Of a stretch of DNA of 64,000 bases, positions 1-10,366 are shown piece by piece. The stretch comes from Oceanihabitans sp. 2_MG-2023. Lineage in GTDB: Bacteria > Bacteroidota > Bacteroidia > Flavobacteriales > Flavobacteriaceae. How positions within the stretch are numbered: the first letter of the stretch is position 1; each line of letters starts with the position of its first letter. The DNA lies in contig NZ_JAUOQT010000005.1 of NCBI RefSeq assembly GCF_030547245.1, forward strand, positions 1 to 64,000, written 5' to 3'. Both the position numbers and the translations under genes were made by a program. Under the pieces are notes generated by a model. It saw only the letters and a program-made list of their open reading frames with translations, did not search any database and was not told the origin of the DNA.

Positions 1-419
1 GATTATACCGGGGTGTTAGGTTCTCCAGTAACGCTAGATGCAACAGGGGAGGCAGTAATTAATATCCCAGGAGTTACTACGGACCAAACGATTAGTTTAA
101 CGCAGGTTACTAATCCAACAACGAGTTGTTCGGGAGTACTAACAAGCAGCGAAACAGTAACAATAAGTGCTACACCAACGGTAACATTAACCAGTAATAC
201 GACGACCTGTTCTGGAGGCACAGCAACATTCACAATACAAGGTAGCCCAGGGGATATCGTAGATTATACCGGGGTGTTAGGTTCTCCAGTAACGCTAGAT
301 GCAACAGGGGAGGCAGTAATTAATATCCCAGGAGTTACTACGGACCAAACGATTAGTTTAACGCAGGTTACTAATCCAACAACGAGTTGTTCGGGAGTAC
401 TAACAAGCAGCGAAACAGT
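1..419. repeat. Perfect 158-bp direct repeat, period 261 bp
   Basis: Bases 1-158 and 262-419 are identical, and the left copy may continue beyond the window. The period of 261 bp equals 87 codons, exactly one protein repeat, so gain or loss of a unit keeps the reading frame. The lack of even synonymous differences shows a recent duplication or gene conversion. Confidence 0.95.
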
Positions 420-1725
420 TAACGTATTTGCAAACCCAAGTATACTATCATTAGCAAGTAATTCTGTTGTTTGTGAAGGAGATGAAGCTATTTTTACCAT
501 AACAGGGACTTTGGGAGACGAGGTTTTTTATAATATTAATGGAGGGCCTTTACAGCAAGCATTAATAGGGAATTCTGGAACTGTAAACATCAGTATAGTT
601 GGTGTAGTAAATAATCAAACTATAGTTTTAGATAGTGTAATGAATTCTTCAACCACTTGTTCTAGTCTATTAGTTAATACAGAAACAGTAAGTGTTATAC
701 CTCTAGTAAATGCTTCTTTTGAAATGAATCCTAATTGTAATGGGGCAACACCAATTATAAATGGAACTACAGGAGGTGTTTTTGCATTCAACATTAATCC
801 TGGAGATGGTGCTGTTATTGATAGCGTTTCAGGAGAAGTGACTAATGCAGTTTCAAATGCAACTTACTCTATAATTTATACTGTAAATGGAATGTGTAAT
901 TCCGATTTTAAAATAGAAAGTTTCACTGTTTTTCCTTATCCTAATGTTGATTTAGAAGATGAATTTATTTTATGTTTAGACGCAGAAGGAAATATTATTA
1001 ATCAACCAATAATAGATACAGGTTTGTCTTTGAGTGATTATTCTTTTGAGTGGATAGAAATGAGTAACCCTTCAATTGTTTTAGGAACTAATTCGTACTA
1101 TCAACCAGAGGTAGCAGGTACATATAGTGTTTTAGTAACTAACAATAATACGACTTGTTCAACCCTATTAGGTGATTTTAATACAATTGCAACAGTAACC
1201 AAAAGTATTGCTCCGAGTGGATTAAATGTTATAATCACTTCTGAAACATTCGAAGATAATAATATAATAGAGGTTAGTGTCAATGAAGAGTTAGGAATTA
1301 TTTATGAGTTTAGTTTAGATGGAGGTATCTTTCAAAATAATGGAACAAACTCTTTAACATTTTATAATGTAACCTCTGGAACACATCTTATAACAGCTAG
1401 AGATGTATCTGGTTGTGATGAAGTAAGTGAGACTGTATTTATAATAGATTACCCATTATTTTTCACACCTAATAATGATGGCTATAATGATACATGGCAA
1501 ATTACTGGGTTAAATAATCAGTTGGAAGCTACGGTTTATATTTATGATAGGTATGGTAAATTATTAAGGCAAATAAATGCAAATAGTACAGGTTGGGATG
1601 GAACTTTGAAAGGACAGCCATTACCTTCAAGTGATTATTGGTTTACTTTGGAATATAGAGATCCAAATAATATATTAGACTCTACCAAGAGAGTTTATAA
1701 ATCCCACTTTACATTAAAACGATAA
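1..1725 (+). CDS. T9SS type B sorting-domain secreted repeat protein (5'-truncated by window)
   Basis: The frame is open from base 1, so the gene starts to the left of the window. Visible residues 1-140 or so hold Thr/Val/Gly-rich Ig-like repeats of about 87 residues, each with two Cys. One further diverged repeat follows, then an array-terminating segment. The last 90 residues form the gliding-motility-associated C-terminal (type B, CHU_C/TIGR04131-like) sorting domain, with FFTPNNDGYNDTW, YDRYGK and GWDG motifs and a basic TLKR end. Known role of the domain: export across the outer membrane by the type IX secretion system and surface attachment or release. What the repeats bind is unknown. 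The first 158 bases are repeated exactly at 262-419. The next gene is a longer paralogue 225 bp downstream. Confidence 0.9.
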   Translation, partial: DYTGVLGSPVTLDATGEAVINIPGVTTDQTISLTQVTNPTTSCSGVLTSSETVTISATPTVTLTSNTTTCSGGTATFTIQGSPGDIVDYTGVLGSPVTLDATGEAVINIPGVTTDQTISLTQVTNPTTSCSGVLTSSETVNVFANPSILSLASNSVVCEGDEAIFTITGTLGDEVFYNINGGPLQQALIGNSGTVNISIVGVVNNQTIVLDSVMNSSTTCSSLLVNTETVSVIPLVNASFEMNPNCNGATPIINGTTGGVFAFNINPGDGAVIDSVSGEVTNAVSNATYSIIYTVNGMCNSDFKIESFTVFPYPNVDLEDEFILCLDAEGNIINQPIIDTGLSLSDYSFEWIEMSNPSIVLGTNSYYQPEVAGTYSVLVTNNNTTCSTLLGDFNTIATVTKSIAPSGLNVIITSETFEDNNIIEVSVNEELGIIYEFSLDGGIFQNNGTNSLTFYNVTSGTHLITARDVSGCDEVSETVFIIDYPLFFTPNNDGYNDTWQITGLNNQLEATVYIYDRYGKLLRQINANSTGWDGTLKGQPLPSSDYWFTLEYRDPNNILDSTKRVYKSHFTLKR

Positions 1726-1950
1726 TTTTTAAAAAGTAAGTCTATTTTGTTCTCTTTCAGATAAATTGAAATTTTAAATAGAAAGCACAAGGAATAATAA
1801 ATAGTTTTTATTTTAATTTCAAGAGAAGTACATTTATTATTTTCATAAATTTTAACTAAATTAATGCTAATTTTTTCTTAATTTTCAAGATTGATTAATT
1901 ATATCCATTATAAAATCAATACTATATACCTCATTATAAAATTTTTAGAT

Positions 1951-4900
1951 ATGTATTTTAATAATAAATTAAAACCATTTTTAGTTTTTTCACTGTTTTT
2001 TATTTGTTCTTTTACTCAGTTATGGAGTCAAATAGTAGCTATAGATGATGTTCTAGTTGGAAGTGCTGATAACACTAGTGAAACAACAGCTATATCTGGT
2101 AGGTTTTATGAAAATGATTTGTTTAATGGTTCATACATAACACAGCCAACAATAGCAGATTATATTATTACAGAAACAGTTCCAGACCCAACAGGCTCAG
2201 TAAGTTTTCATCCAACTATTCCTGGATTAATTAATATTGCTGCAAATACAGTAGCTGGTATCTATTATATAACCTATGAAATTTGTGAAGCTGCAGACAC
2301 CACTAATTGTGATGATGCTGTAATAGAGGTTAGGGTAAACGAGGCTTCAGCCATCACTGCAGGAGCAGGATCTGGGCAAATTGAAATTTCTAGTGATAGC
2401 TTTAATGTAAACTCAAGTGGAGGTGTAGCCATAACAAATGGCGGTTGTGTAGATTTAAATACAGGAATGATAAATCCAATAACTCTTTCTGCTGAATATA
2501 CAGATTTAGGAGACACTAGTTCTTATAGGGTAGAGGCAATTCAATTTAATCCACCTTTTAGTTTAGTTGATAATAGTTCAGCTTCTACCAATTTAACGAC
2601 AGATGATAATTGGAGTAATGTAATTAATTTTAATTTTGATTTTGATTTTTATGGGCAAACGTATCAGGATTGTGTTATTTCAACTAACGGAGCTGTTAGT
2701 TTTGATTTAACAAATGCTAATGCTTTTCATTATTGGACGCCAGGTGCAGGACAAACAATTCCTAATAATACGGATGCTGCTTTAAGGGATGGTAATATTT
2801 TTGGTGCAGTTCATGATATAGACCCTAGTGTAGGACCTGCTTCCGCATTTAGTATATGGTATAAGGTAGAAGGAGTAGCTCCGTTTAGAGCATTTGTTTT
2901 TACTTTTAATAATCCTGCTCATTTTGGTTGTAATACTTTAAGAACTACGCAACAGATTGTTTTTTATGAAACAACTAATATTATAGAAACCTATATATAT
3001 CAAAAGCCTAGTTGTGCTACTTGGGCAGGAGGACGGGCAGCAATTGGTGTTCAGAATAATGACGGGACTATAGGTACATCTCCTCCTGGGAGAAATACAG
3101 GAGTTTGGGATGTAGTAATGCCAGAAGCATGGCGTTTTACTCCTGATGGAGTATCTACAACTACTTTTGAATGGTTAGACGAAAGTGGAGCTGTAATTGG
3201 CACAGGTCCAGATATCAATTTATCGCCAAGTGAAACAACAACTTATATAGCAAGACTTACTTATACAAATGCTATAACTGGAGCTACTACTTCTTCTATT
3301 CGACCTATTACTATTAATGTCCCTCCAACTCCAGTAGTTACTTTAACAACTAATGCTTCTTCAGGATGTTCAGGAGGAGATGCTGTGTTTATTATAACTG
3401 GAGAAGAAGGAGATGAAGTTACTTATAATATTAATGGAGATCCTTCTCAAGTAGTAACTTTAGATGCGACAGGAGTGGAGACAATCACAATATCTGGTAT
3501 CACAACAGACCAAACTGTTACTTTAGAATCTGTTACAAATGTTAATTCTGTTTGTGGAGGACCTTTTACACAAACAGAAACTGTTACAATAAGCTCGAGT
3601 CCTGTGGTAAATTTATCAAGTAACACTTCTACTTGTTCTGGAGGAAATGCTGAATTTACAATAACAGGAACAGCAGGAGATGTCGTAGATTATACAGGAG
3701 TTGTAGGTTCGCCAGCAAGCCCAGTAACATTAGATGCCACTGGTACAGCTTTGGTAACAGTAAGTGGGGTTACTACAAATCAAACAATTACATTAACGAA
3801 CGTAAATAATCCTACTACAGGATGTAGTGGAACATTAACTGAAACTGAAACAGTTACAATAAGCGTAAGTCCAACAGTAAATTTAACAAGTAACACTTCT
3901 ACTTGTTCTGGTGGAAATGCGGAATTTACAATAACAGGAACAGCAGGAGATGTCGTAGATTATACAGGAGTTGTAGGTTCGCCAGCAAGCCCTGTAACAT
4001 TAGATGCATCTGGTACAGTTTTGATTACGGTAGCTGGAGCGACTGCTAATCAAACTATTACATTAACAAATGTAAATAATCCAACTACGGGATGTAGTGG
4101 AGCATTAACAGAAACAGAAACAGTTACAATCAACGCAAGTCCAACAGTAAACTTAACGAGTAACACTTCTACTTGTTCTGGTGGAAATGCGGAGTTTACA
4201 ATAACAGGAACTGCAGGAGATGTTGTAGATTATACAGGAGTTGTAGGTTCACCGGTTAGCCCTGTAACATTAGATGCATCTGGTACAGCTTTAGTTACTG
4301 TTACAGGAGTAACTACAAATCAAACAATAACTTTAACAAGTATTAATAATCCAAGTACAGGTTGTGGTGGTACATTGTCAGAAACAGAAACAGTAACAAT
4401 AAGTGCTAACCCAACGGTTAGTCTAACGAGTAATACATCTACTTGCTCTGGCGGAAATGCAGAGTTTACTATAACAGGAACAGCTGGAGATATCGTAGAT
4501 TACTCAGGAGTTGTAGGTTCGCCAGCGAGTCCAGTTACATTGGATGCTTCAGGTATAGCTTTAGTAACTGTGGCTGGAGTAACTACAGATCAAACTATTA
4601 CATTAAATAGCGTGAGTAATCCTACTACAGGATGTAGTGGATCATTAACAGAAACTGAAACGGTTACAATAAATGCAAATCCAACAGTTACTTTAACGAG
4701 TAATACTTCTATTTGCTCGGGGGGAGATGCAGAGTTTACTATAACAGGAACAGCAGGAGATATTGTAGATTATACAGGAGTTGTAGGTTCACCAGCAAGT
4801 CCAGTGACGTTAGATGCTTCTGGAGTTGCATTAATTACTGTATCGGGAGTAACTACAGATCAAACTATTACATTGGTTAGTGTAAACAATCCAAGTACAG

Positions 4901-7900
4901 GTTGTAGTGGAGCATTAACAGACACCGAGAATGTTATCGTAAATGCAAATCCAACAGTTACTTTAACGAGTAATAATTCTACTTGTTCAGGAGGAAACGC
5001 AGAGTTTACTATAACAGGTGCTGTAGGCTATGTAGTGGATTATGCAGGAGTAGCAGGTATGCCAGCGAGTCCAGTAACCATAGGAGCTTCGGGTACTGTT
5101 TTAATTTCAATAACAGGAGTAACGACAGATCAAACAATGACATTAACGAATGTAAACAATCCAAGCACAGGTTGTAACGAGGTTTTAACAGATTCGGAAA
5201 CAGTAACGATAAGTGCAAATCCAACAGTTACTTTAACAAGTAACACTTCTACTTGTTCAGGAGGAGATGCTGAGTTTACAATTGCAGGAACAGCAGGGGA
5301 TGTAGTAGATTATACAGGAGTTGTTGGTTCCCCAGCAAGCCCAATAACATTAGGAGCTTCTGGTGTTGCTTTGGTAACAGTAGCAGGAGTCACTACAAAT
5401 CAAACAATAACATTAACTAACGTGAATAATCCAACTACTGGTTGTGGTGGGGCATTAACGGATAGTGAAACGGTAACTATAAATGCTAACCCTACTATAG
5501 TGTCTTTAACAAGTGGTAATTCAAGTGTTTGTTCAGGAGATGATGCTGAGTTTACAATAACAGGAACGGCAGGTGATGAAGTTGCTTATACTGGAGTTTC
5601 AGGTTCGCCAGCAAGTCCTGTAATACTAGATGCCTCAGGTGTAGCAACAATAACTGTTGTTGGAATAACAACAAATCAAACAATAACGTTAACTAATGTA
5701 ACTAATACTACGACTACTTGCTCTAGTTCATTAACAGATTCTGAAACAGTTACTATTATTGCAGCACCTACAATTGTATCTTTAACAAGTAATACGAGTG
5801 TTTGTTCTGGAGATGATGCCGAGTTCACTATAACTGGAACAGCAGGGGATGTTGTTGATTATTCTGGAGTTGTAGGTTCACCAGCAAGTCCTGTAACACT
5901 AGATGCTTCAGGTGAAGCATTAGTAACTGTAGCTGGAATAACAACAGATCAAACAATGACATTAGTGGCTGTAACAAATACAACTACTTCTTGTTCTAGT
6001 GTGTTATCTAATAATGAAACGGTTTCCATAATAACACCTCCAACAGTTAGTTTGGTAAGTAATGGTAGTGTTTGTTATGGAGAAGATGCAGTATTTACTA
6101 TAACAGGAACAGCAGGCGATATAATAGATTATAATGGTGTTGTAGGTATGCCTGCAAGTCCAGTTACTTTAGATGCTTCTGGAGAAGTTATAATTACAGT
6201 AACAGGAGCAATTACAGATCAAACAATATCATTAACAAATGTTAACAGTCCAAGTACTGGGTGTAGTGGGGTATTAACTGATAGTGAAACGGTAACAATA
6301 AATGCTAATCCAACGATACTTTCTTTAACAACCAACACGGATATATGTTCAGGTAGTGATGCCGTATTTACTATAACAGGTACAGCAGGAGATGTAGTTG
6401 ATTATGTAGGTGTTGTGGGGTCGCCTGTTAGTCCTATAACATTAGATGCTTCTGGTCTAGGAAATGTAACTGTAGTAGGTGCAACAACAGATCAAACGAT
6501 TATGTTAACTAATGTCGCAAATCCAACTACAACTTGTTCTAGTGCTTTATCTGATACAGCAACAATAACTGTTAATACTAATCCAACTATAATATCATTA
6601 ACAAGTAATACTAGTGTTTGTTCAGGAGATGATGCAGAGTTTACTATTACTGGAACAGCAGGAGATGTTGTGAGTTATTCAGGAGTAACTGGTTCGCCAG
6701 CTAGTCCATTAACACTAGATGCATCTGGTATAGCTCTAGTTACGGTAACTGGGGTTACAGTAGATCAAACAATTTCATTGTCGGCTGTTACTAACCCAGC
6801 TACTACTTGTTCTAGTGTGTTAACAGATGTTGAAACAGTAACAATAATTGCGCCACCAACAGTTGGTTTATCAAGCAATGGTAATACTTGTTCAGGAGAT
6901 GATGCTATATTTACAATAACAGGAACAGCAGGAGATATAATCGATTATACAGGAGTAGTTGGTATTCCAGCAAGTCCAGTAACATTAGATGCAGCAGGAG
7001 AAGCAATAGTAAGAGTAATTGGAGTGACTACAGATCAAACAATTTCTTTAACAAATGCTAATAGTCCAAGTACAGGTTGTAGTGGTACTTTGTCTGAAAC
7101 AGCAACAGTGATTGTAAACCCAAATCCTTCAATAATATCGTTGAGTAGTAATTTTATTATTTGCTCAGGAGAAGATGCAGAGTTTACTATAACAGGTACA
7201 GCAGGCGATGTAGTTGATTATTCAGGAGTTGTTGGTTCTCCAGCAAGTCCAGTAACTTTAAATGCTTCAGGGGAAGCTCTTGTGATTGTATCAGGAGCAA
7301 CAACAAATCAAACAATTACTTTAAGTAATGTAACAAATCCTTTAACGACTTGTGATACTGCATTAACAGATACAGAAACGGTAGTTGTTACTCCATTAGA
7401 AGACGCTAGGTTTAGTATGACTCCAAATTGTTCAGGAGGAACAGCTTCTGTATTGGGGACTTCAGGAGGGGTTTTTATATTTGATGTTGACCCTGCAGAT
7501 GGTTCAGTAATTGATAGTGCTACAGGAGAAGTTACAAATGCTATTCCTGGAGCTTCTTATACTATTTTATATACCACGCCGGGAGCATGTCAGGATTCTC
7601 AAGTAGTAACATTTACTGTTAACCCAAGACCAATTGTAGATCTTCAAGATTCATTTATATTATGCATTGATAATGATGGTAATATTGTTAACAATCCAAT
7701 TATTGATTCAGGTTTGTCTATATTAGATTATTCTTTTGAGTGGACAGAAGCTAGTAATCCAACGACTATTTTAGGTACAAATTCTTTTTATGAGCCGACT
7801 ATAGCTGGAACTTATAGTGTATTTATAACAAATAGTAGTACAGGTTGTGTAACTGTTGTTGGAGATCCTGATACAATATCTGTAGTAACAAATAGTATCC

Positions 7901-8409
7901 CGCCAACTGGTTTAGAAGCTGTTATTGTTTCAGAAACATTTGCAAGTGATAATGTTATTCAAGTTAGTGTAGATGATATTTCTGGAGCAAATTATGAATT
8001 TAGTATTGATAATGGTTCCTTTCAAAGTAACGGAACAAATGTATATACATTTAATAATGTAACAGCAGGACTGCATACATTAACAGTAAGAGATGCCGAC
8101 GGTTGTGGGGAGGATAGCACTACAATAGTAGTAGTAGATTATCCATTATTCTTTACACCAAATAATGATGGACATAATGATACCTGGCGAATTTCAGGTA
8201 TTAATTCGGATGCTGTAATTTATATTTTTGATAGATATGGAAAATTAATAAAACAATTAAGTCCTACAAGTATTGGTTGGGATGGTACGTTTAATGGTCA
8301 GCCTTTGCCTTCTAGTGATTACTGGTTTTCTTTAGAATATAAAGACCCTAATGACTTAGAAGATACAAGTGTTAAAGAGTTTAGAGCGCACTTTACTTTG
8401 AAGCGATAA
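1951..8409 (+). CDS. Giant T9SS type B secreted protein with 15 tandem Ig-like repeats
   Basis: About 2152 residues. I chose ATG 1951 over the upstream TTG at 1891 because it begins directly at a signal peptide (MYFNNKLKPF then a hydrophobic stretch to WSQ). Residues 30-440 form a beta-rich N-terminal region with an FNFDFDFYGQTY segment, resembling nidogen-like or lectin-like domains. Residues about 460-1813 are 15 repeats of about 90 residues, built on TSNTSTCSGG...AEFTITG, DYTGVVGSPASPVTLDASG and TTNQTITL, ending near a second Cys. Residues 1814-2152 match the C-terminal module of both neighbours and end in the type B sorting domain (FFTPNNDGHNDTW, GWDG). Likely a surface adhesin or matrix protein; ligand unknown. 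The 225-bp gap before it holds no other gene. Confidence 0.93.
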   Translation: MYFNNKLKPFLVFSLFFICSFTQLWSQIVAIDDVLVGSADNTSETTAISGRFYENDLFNGSYITQPTIADYIITETVPDPTGSVSFHPTIPGLINIAANTVAGIYYITYEICEAADTTNCDDAVIEVRVNEASAITAGAGSGQIEISSDSFNVNSSGGVAITNGGCVDLNTGMINPITLSAEYTDLGDTSSYRVEAIQFNPPFSLVDNSSASTNLTTDDNWSNVINFNFDFDFYGQTYQDCVISTNGAVSFDLTNANAFHYWTPGAGQTIPNNTDAALRDGNIFGAVHDIDPSVGPASAFSIWYKVEGVAPFRAFVFTFNNPAHFGCNTLRTTQQIVFYETTNIIETYIYQKPSCATWAGGRAAIGVQNNDGTIGTSPPGRNTGVWDVVMPEAWRFTPDGVSTTTFEWLDESGAVIGTGPDINLSPSETTTYIARLTYTNAITGATTSSIRPITINVPPTPVVTLTTNASSGCSGGDAVFIITGEEGDEVTYNINGDPSQVVTLDATGVETITISGITTDQTVTLESVTNVNSVCGGPFTQTETVTISSSPVVNLSSNTSTCSGGNAEFTITGTAGDVVDYTGVVGSPASPVTLDATGTALVTVSGVTTNQTITLTNVNNPTTGCSGTLTETETVTISVSPTVNLTSNTSTCSGGNAEFTITGTAGDVVDYTGVVGSPASPVTLDASGTVLITVAGATANQTITLTNVNNPTTGCSGALTETETVTINASPTVNLTSNTSTCSGGNAEFTITGTAGDVVDYTGVVGSPVSPVTLDASGTALVTVTGVTTNQTITLTSINNPSTGCGGTLSETETVTISANPTVSLTSNTSTCSGGNAEFTITGTAGDIVDYSGVVGSPASPVTLDASGIALVTVAGVTTDQTITLNSVSNPTTGCSGSLTETETVTINANPTVTLTSNTSICSGGDAEFTITGTAGDIVDYTGVVGSPASPVTLDASGVALITVSGVTTDQTITLVSVNNPSTGCSGALTDTENVIVNANPTVTLTSNNSTCSGGNAEFTITGAVGYVVDYAGVAGMPASPVTIGASGTVLISITGVTTDQTMTLTNVNNPSTGCNEVLTDSETVTISANPTVTLTSNTSTCSGGDAEFTIAGTAGDVVDYTGVVGSPASPITLGASGVALVTVAGVTTNQTITLTNVNNPTTGCGGALTDSETVTINANPTIVSLTSGNSSVCSGDDAEFTITGTAGDEVAYTGVSGSPASPVILDASGVATITVVGITTNQTITLTNVTNTTTTCSSSLTDSETVTIIAAPTIVSLTSNTSVCSGDDAEFTITGTAGDVVDYSGVVGSPASPVTLDASGEALVTVAGITTDQTMTLVAVTNTTTSCSSVLSNNETVSIITPPTVSLVSNGSVCYGEDAVFTITGTAGDIIDYNGVVGMPASPVTLDASGEVIITVTGAITDQTISLTNVNSPSTGCSGVLTDSETVTINANPTILSLTTNTDICSGSDAVFTITGTAGDVVDYVGVVGSPVSPITLDASGLGNVTVVGATTDQTIMLTNVANPTTTCSSALSDTATITVNTNPTIISLTSNTSVCSGDDAEFTITGTAGDVVSYSGVTGSPASPLTLDASGIALVTVTGVTVDQTISLSAVTNPATTCSSVLTDVETVTIIAPPTVGLSSNGNTCSGDDAIFTITGTAGDIIDYTGVVGIPASPVTLDAAGEAIVRVIGVTTDQTISLTNANSPSTGCSGTLSETATVIVNPNPSIISLSSNFIICSGEDAEFTITGTAGDVVDYSGVVGSPASPVTLNASGEALVIVSGATTNQTITLSNVTNPLTTCDTALTDTETVVVTPLEDARFSMTPNCSGGTASVLGTSGGVFIFDVDPADGSVIDSATGEVTNAIPGASYTILYTTPGACQDSQVVTFTVNPRPIVDLQDSFILCIDNDGNIVNNPIIDSGLSILDYSFEWTEASNPTTILGTNSFYEPTIAGTYSVFITNSSTGCVTVVGDPDTISVVTNSIPPTGLEAVIVSETFASDNVIQVSVDDISGANYEFSIDNGSFQSNGTNVYTFNNVTAGLHTLTVRDADGCGEDSTTIVVVDYPLFFTPNNDGHNDTWRISGINSDAVIYIFDRYGKLIKQLSPTSIGWDGTFNGQPLPSSDYWFSLEYKDPNDLEDTSVKEFRAHFTLKR
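3331..7390 (+). repeat. 15 x ~270-bp coding tandem repeats
   Basis: Fifteen consecutive units of about 270 bp, each encoding one Ig-like repeat with a conserved Cys near the start and another near the end. Units differ by many synonymous and some amino-acid changes, most alike among units 2-6 and more diverged from unit 9 on. The pattern suggests old amplification plus continuing homogenisation. Confidence 0.93.
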
Positions 8410-8418
8410 ATAGTTCTA

Positions 8419-10296
8419 GTGAATAGCCAAAAAAGATGTAATAGTATAAAAAAATATCTTTTTCCATTTTTATTTGTTTTACCATTTACTTTTTGTTTTG
8501 GTCAACAAAGTGGAGGTGCTTCGACTTGTAATATTGCAGAACCAATTTGTAGTTCTTCAGAATTAACTTTTTTAAATACATCCAATGGTTCTGTAGCAGA
8601 AATTGGTCCAGATTATGGCTGTCTTTCCACACAGCCAAATCCAGCTTGGTTTTTTCTTCAAATTGGAAATTCTGGGAATATTTATTTGAATATTTACCAG
8701 ACTAATGATTTACTTGGAACTCCAAATTTAGATGTAGATTTCATTATATATGGCCCTTTTTTAGATGTTTTAGATGCTTGCAACTCTGGATTGTCAAGTG
8801 CAAATATTGTGGATTGTAGTTATTCTCCAAGCGGAATTGAAAATGCGGAGATTGAAGGTGCGATATCTGGTGAGTTTTACATGCTTCTTGTTACTAATTT
8901 TTCTGGAGACCCCGGAGTTATTACCATTAATCAAAGTTCTGGAACCGGATCGACTAATTGTGCTATTCTTGAAGGCTTAGTTGCGTGTGATGGAGATCCT
9001 TTAGAGTTAAGTGCTCAAACGACTGGAGCTGAAACTTATTTTTGGTACGAAGAAGATCCTATAAATCCTGGTTCTTATTTGCTTATTCCTAGTGAAAATG
9101 ATCAAGTATATTATCCTATTGAAACCAATAACTATAAGGCAGAGGTGTTTGATATAGATGGAGGGTTGCTAAATGTATTTGAATTTAGTGTTACGTTTTT
9201 AGATGTGCCTGTTATTTCCAGTATTATAGAACCGTATATTATTTGTGATAATCTAAATGAAAACGATGGTGTTGGTCAATTTGAACTAGATTCTTGGAAC
9301 GAAGAAGTACTTGATGGTTTAGATGCAAATACTTTTTCTGTTTCGTATTTTTCCAATGAAATAGATGCCATTTCCTTAGAAAATCAGTTGCCAAATATTT
9401 ATATAAATAGTTCGGTTAATGAAACTGTTTTTGTAAGAATCGATAATACAAATTCAGTTTTAACAGCTTGTTATGCTATTGAGACTTTAGATTTATTGGT
9501 TTTATTGAAGCCTCAGTTTACTCTAGAAGATTTTTATTTGTGTACTTTTACAAATGGAACGGAAGCAATTAATGACCCAATAATGGATACAGGTTTATCT
9601 ACAATGGATTATCTTTTTGAGTGGACAGAAAACAATAATCCCAATTTGGTTTTGGGTACAGACTCTTTTTACGTTCCAACTCAAGCAGGAATTTATAGTG
9701 TATTGGTAACAAATCGTTTAACAGGTTGTGCAACAACCATAGATAACCCTAATACGGTTTCTGTGATAACCGAAAGTTCTCCTCCAGATAATCTTACAGC
9801 TACTGTAGTTTCTGATGCTTTTAGTACTACAAATAGTATTGAAGCAAACGCTATAAGTGACAATAATACTATTTATGAGTTTAGTTTAGATAATGGACCT
9901 TTTCAATCTAATGGAACAAATACATTTGTTTTTACGGATGTTGCATATGGAAATCATACGATAATTGCTAGAGACATAAATGGGTGCGGAGAAATCTCTG
10001 TTTCGGTTTTAGTTATAGATTATCCATTAATTTTCACACCAAATAACGATGGAATTAATGATACTTGGCAAATTTTTGGGTTAGATAATAAAATGGAAGC
10101 TAAAATTTATGTTTTTGATAGGTTTGGTAAATTATTAAAGCAATTAAACCCTAATACAATCGGATGGGATGGTACCTTTAAAGGAAAACCATTACCAGCA
10201 AGCGATTATTGGTTTTCTATTGAATATGTAGAACCTAATAATTTAGAAAATTCGAGAAGAAAAGAATTTATTGCGCATTTTACCTTAAAAAGGTAA
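8419..10296 (+). CDS. T9SS type B sorting-domain secreted protein
   Basis: 625 residues, 9 bp after the preceding stop, so probably cotranscribed. The only sensible start is GTG 8419, which puts a signal peptide (basic start, YLFPFLFVLPFTFCFGQ) at the N-terminus. Residues 30-190 form a domain often found at the start of flavobacterial T9SS proteins (CNIAEPIC..., NPAWFFLQIGNSG). There are no Thr/Val repeats. Residues about 350-625 are homologous to the C-terminal modules of the two upstream genes and end in the type B sorting domain (IFTPNNDGINDTW, FDRFGK, GWDG, FTLKR). Function beyond secretion is unknown. Confidence 0.9.
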   Translation: MNSQKRCNSIKKYLFPFLFVLPFTFCFGQQSGGASTCNIAEPICSSSELTFLNTSNGSVAEIGPDYGCLSTQPNPAWFFLQIGNSGNIYLNIYQTNDLLGTPNLDVDFIIYGPFLDVLDACNSGLSSANIVDCSYSPSGIENAEIEGAISGEFYMLLVTNFSGDPGVITINQSSGTGSTNCAILEGLVACDGDPLELSAQTTGAETYFWYEEDPINPGSYLLIPSENDQVYYPIETNNYKAEVFDIDGGLLNVFEFSVTFLDVPVISSIIEPYIICDNLNENDGVGQFELDSWNEEVLDGLDANTFSVSYFSNEIDAISLENQLPNIYINSSVNETVFVRIDNTNSVLTACYAIETLDLLVLLKPQFTLEDFYLCTFTNGTEAINDPIMDTGLSTMDYLFEWTENNNPNLVLGTDSFYVPTQAGIYSVLVTNRLTGCATTIDNPNTVSVITESSPPDNLTATVVSDAFSTTNSIEANAISDNNTIYEFSLDNGPFQSNGTNTFVFTDVAYGNHTIIARDINGCGEISVSVLVIDYPLIFTPNNDGINDTWQIFGLDNKMEAKIYVFDRFGKLLKQLNPNTIGWDGTFKGKPLPASDYWFSIEYVEPNNLENSRRKEFIAHFTLKR

Positions 10297-10310
10297 AATG
10301 TAATAACAAA

Positions 10311-10347
10311 ATAAAAAAAAACTGAACATAAAATGTTCAGTTTTTTT
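10311..10347. terminator. Bidirectional intrinsic terminator
   Basis: A perfect 9-bp stem (10321-10329 with 10333-10341, ACTGAACAT/ATGTTCAGT) with AAA loop lies between an A-run and a T-run. It sits between the convergent secreted-protein gene and the FadL-like gene and can serve both. Confidence 0.9.
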
Positions 10348-10366
10348 ATAAAAATAGTTTTAAAGA

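Noticed and set aside
1..8409. Tandem repeats as a CRISPR array or minisatellite
   Set aside because: The units are coding, in frame, about 260-270 bp long and have no spacers.
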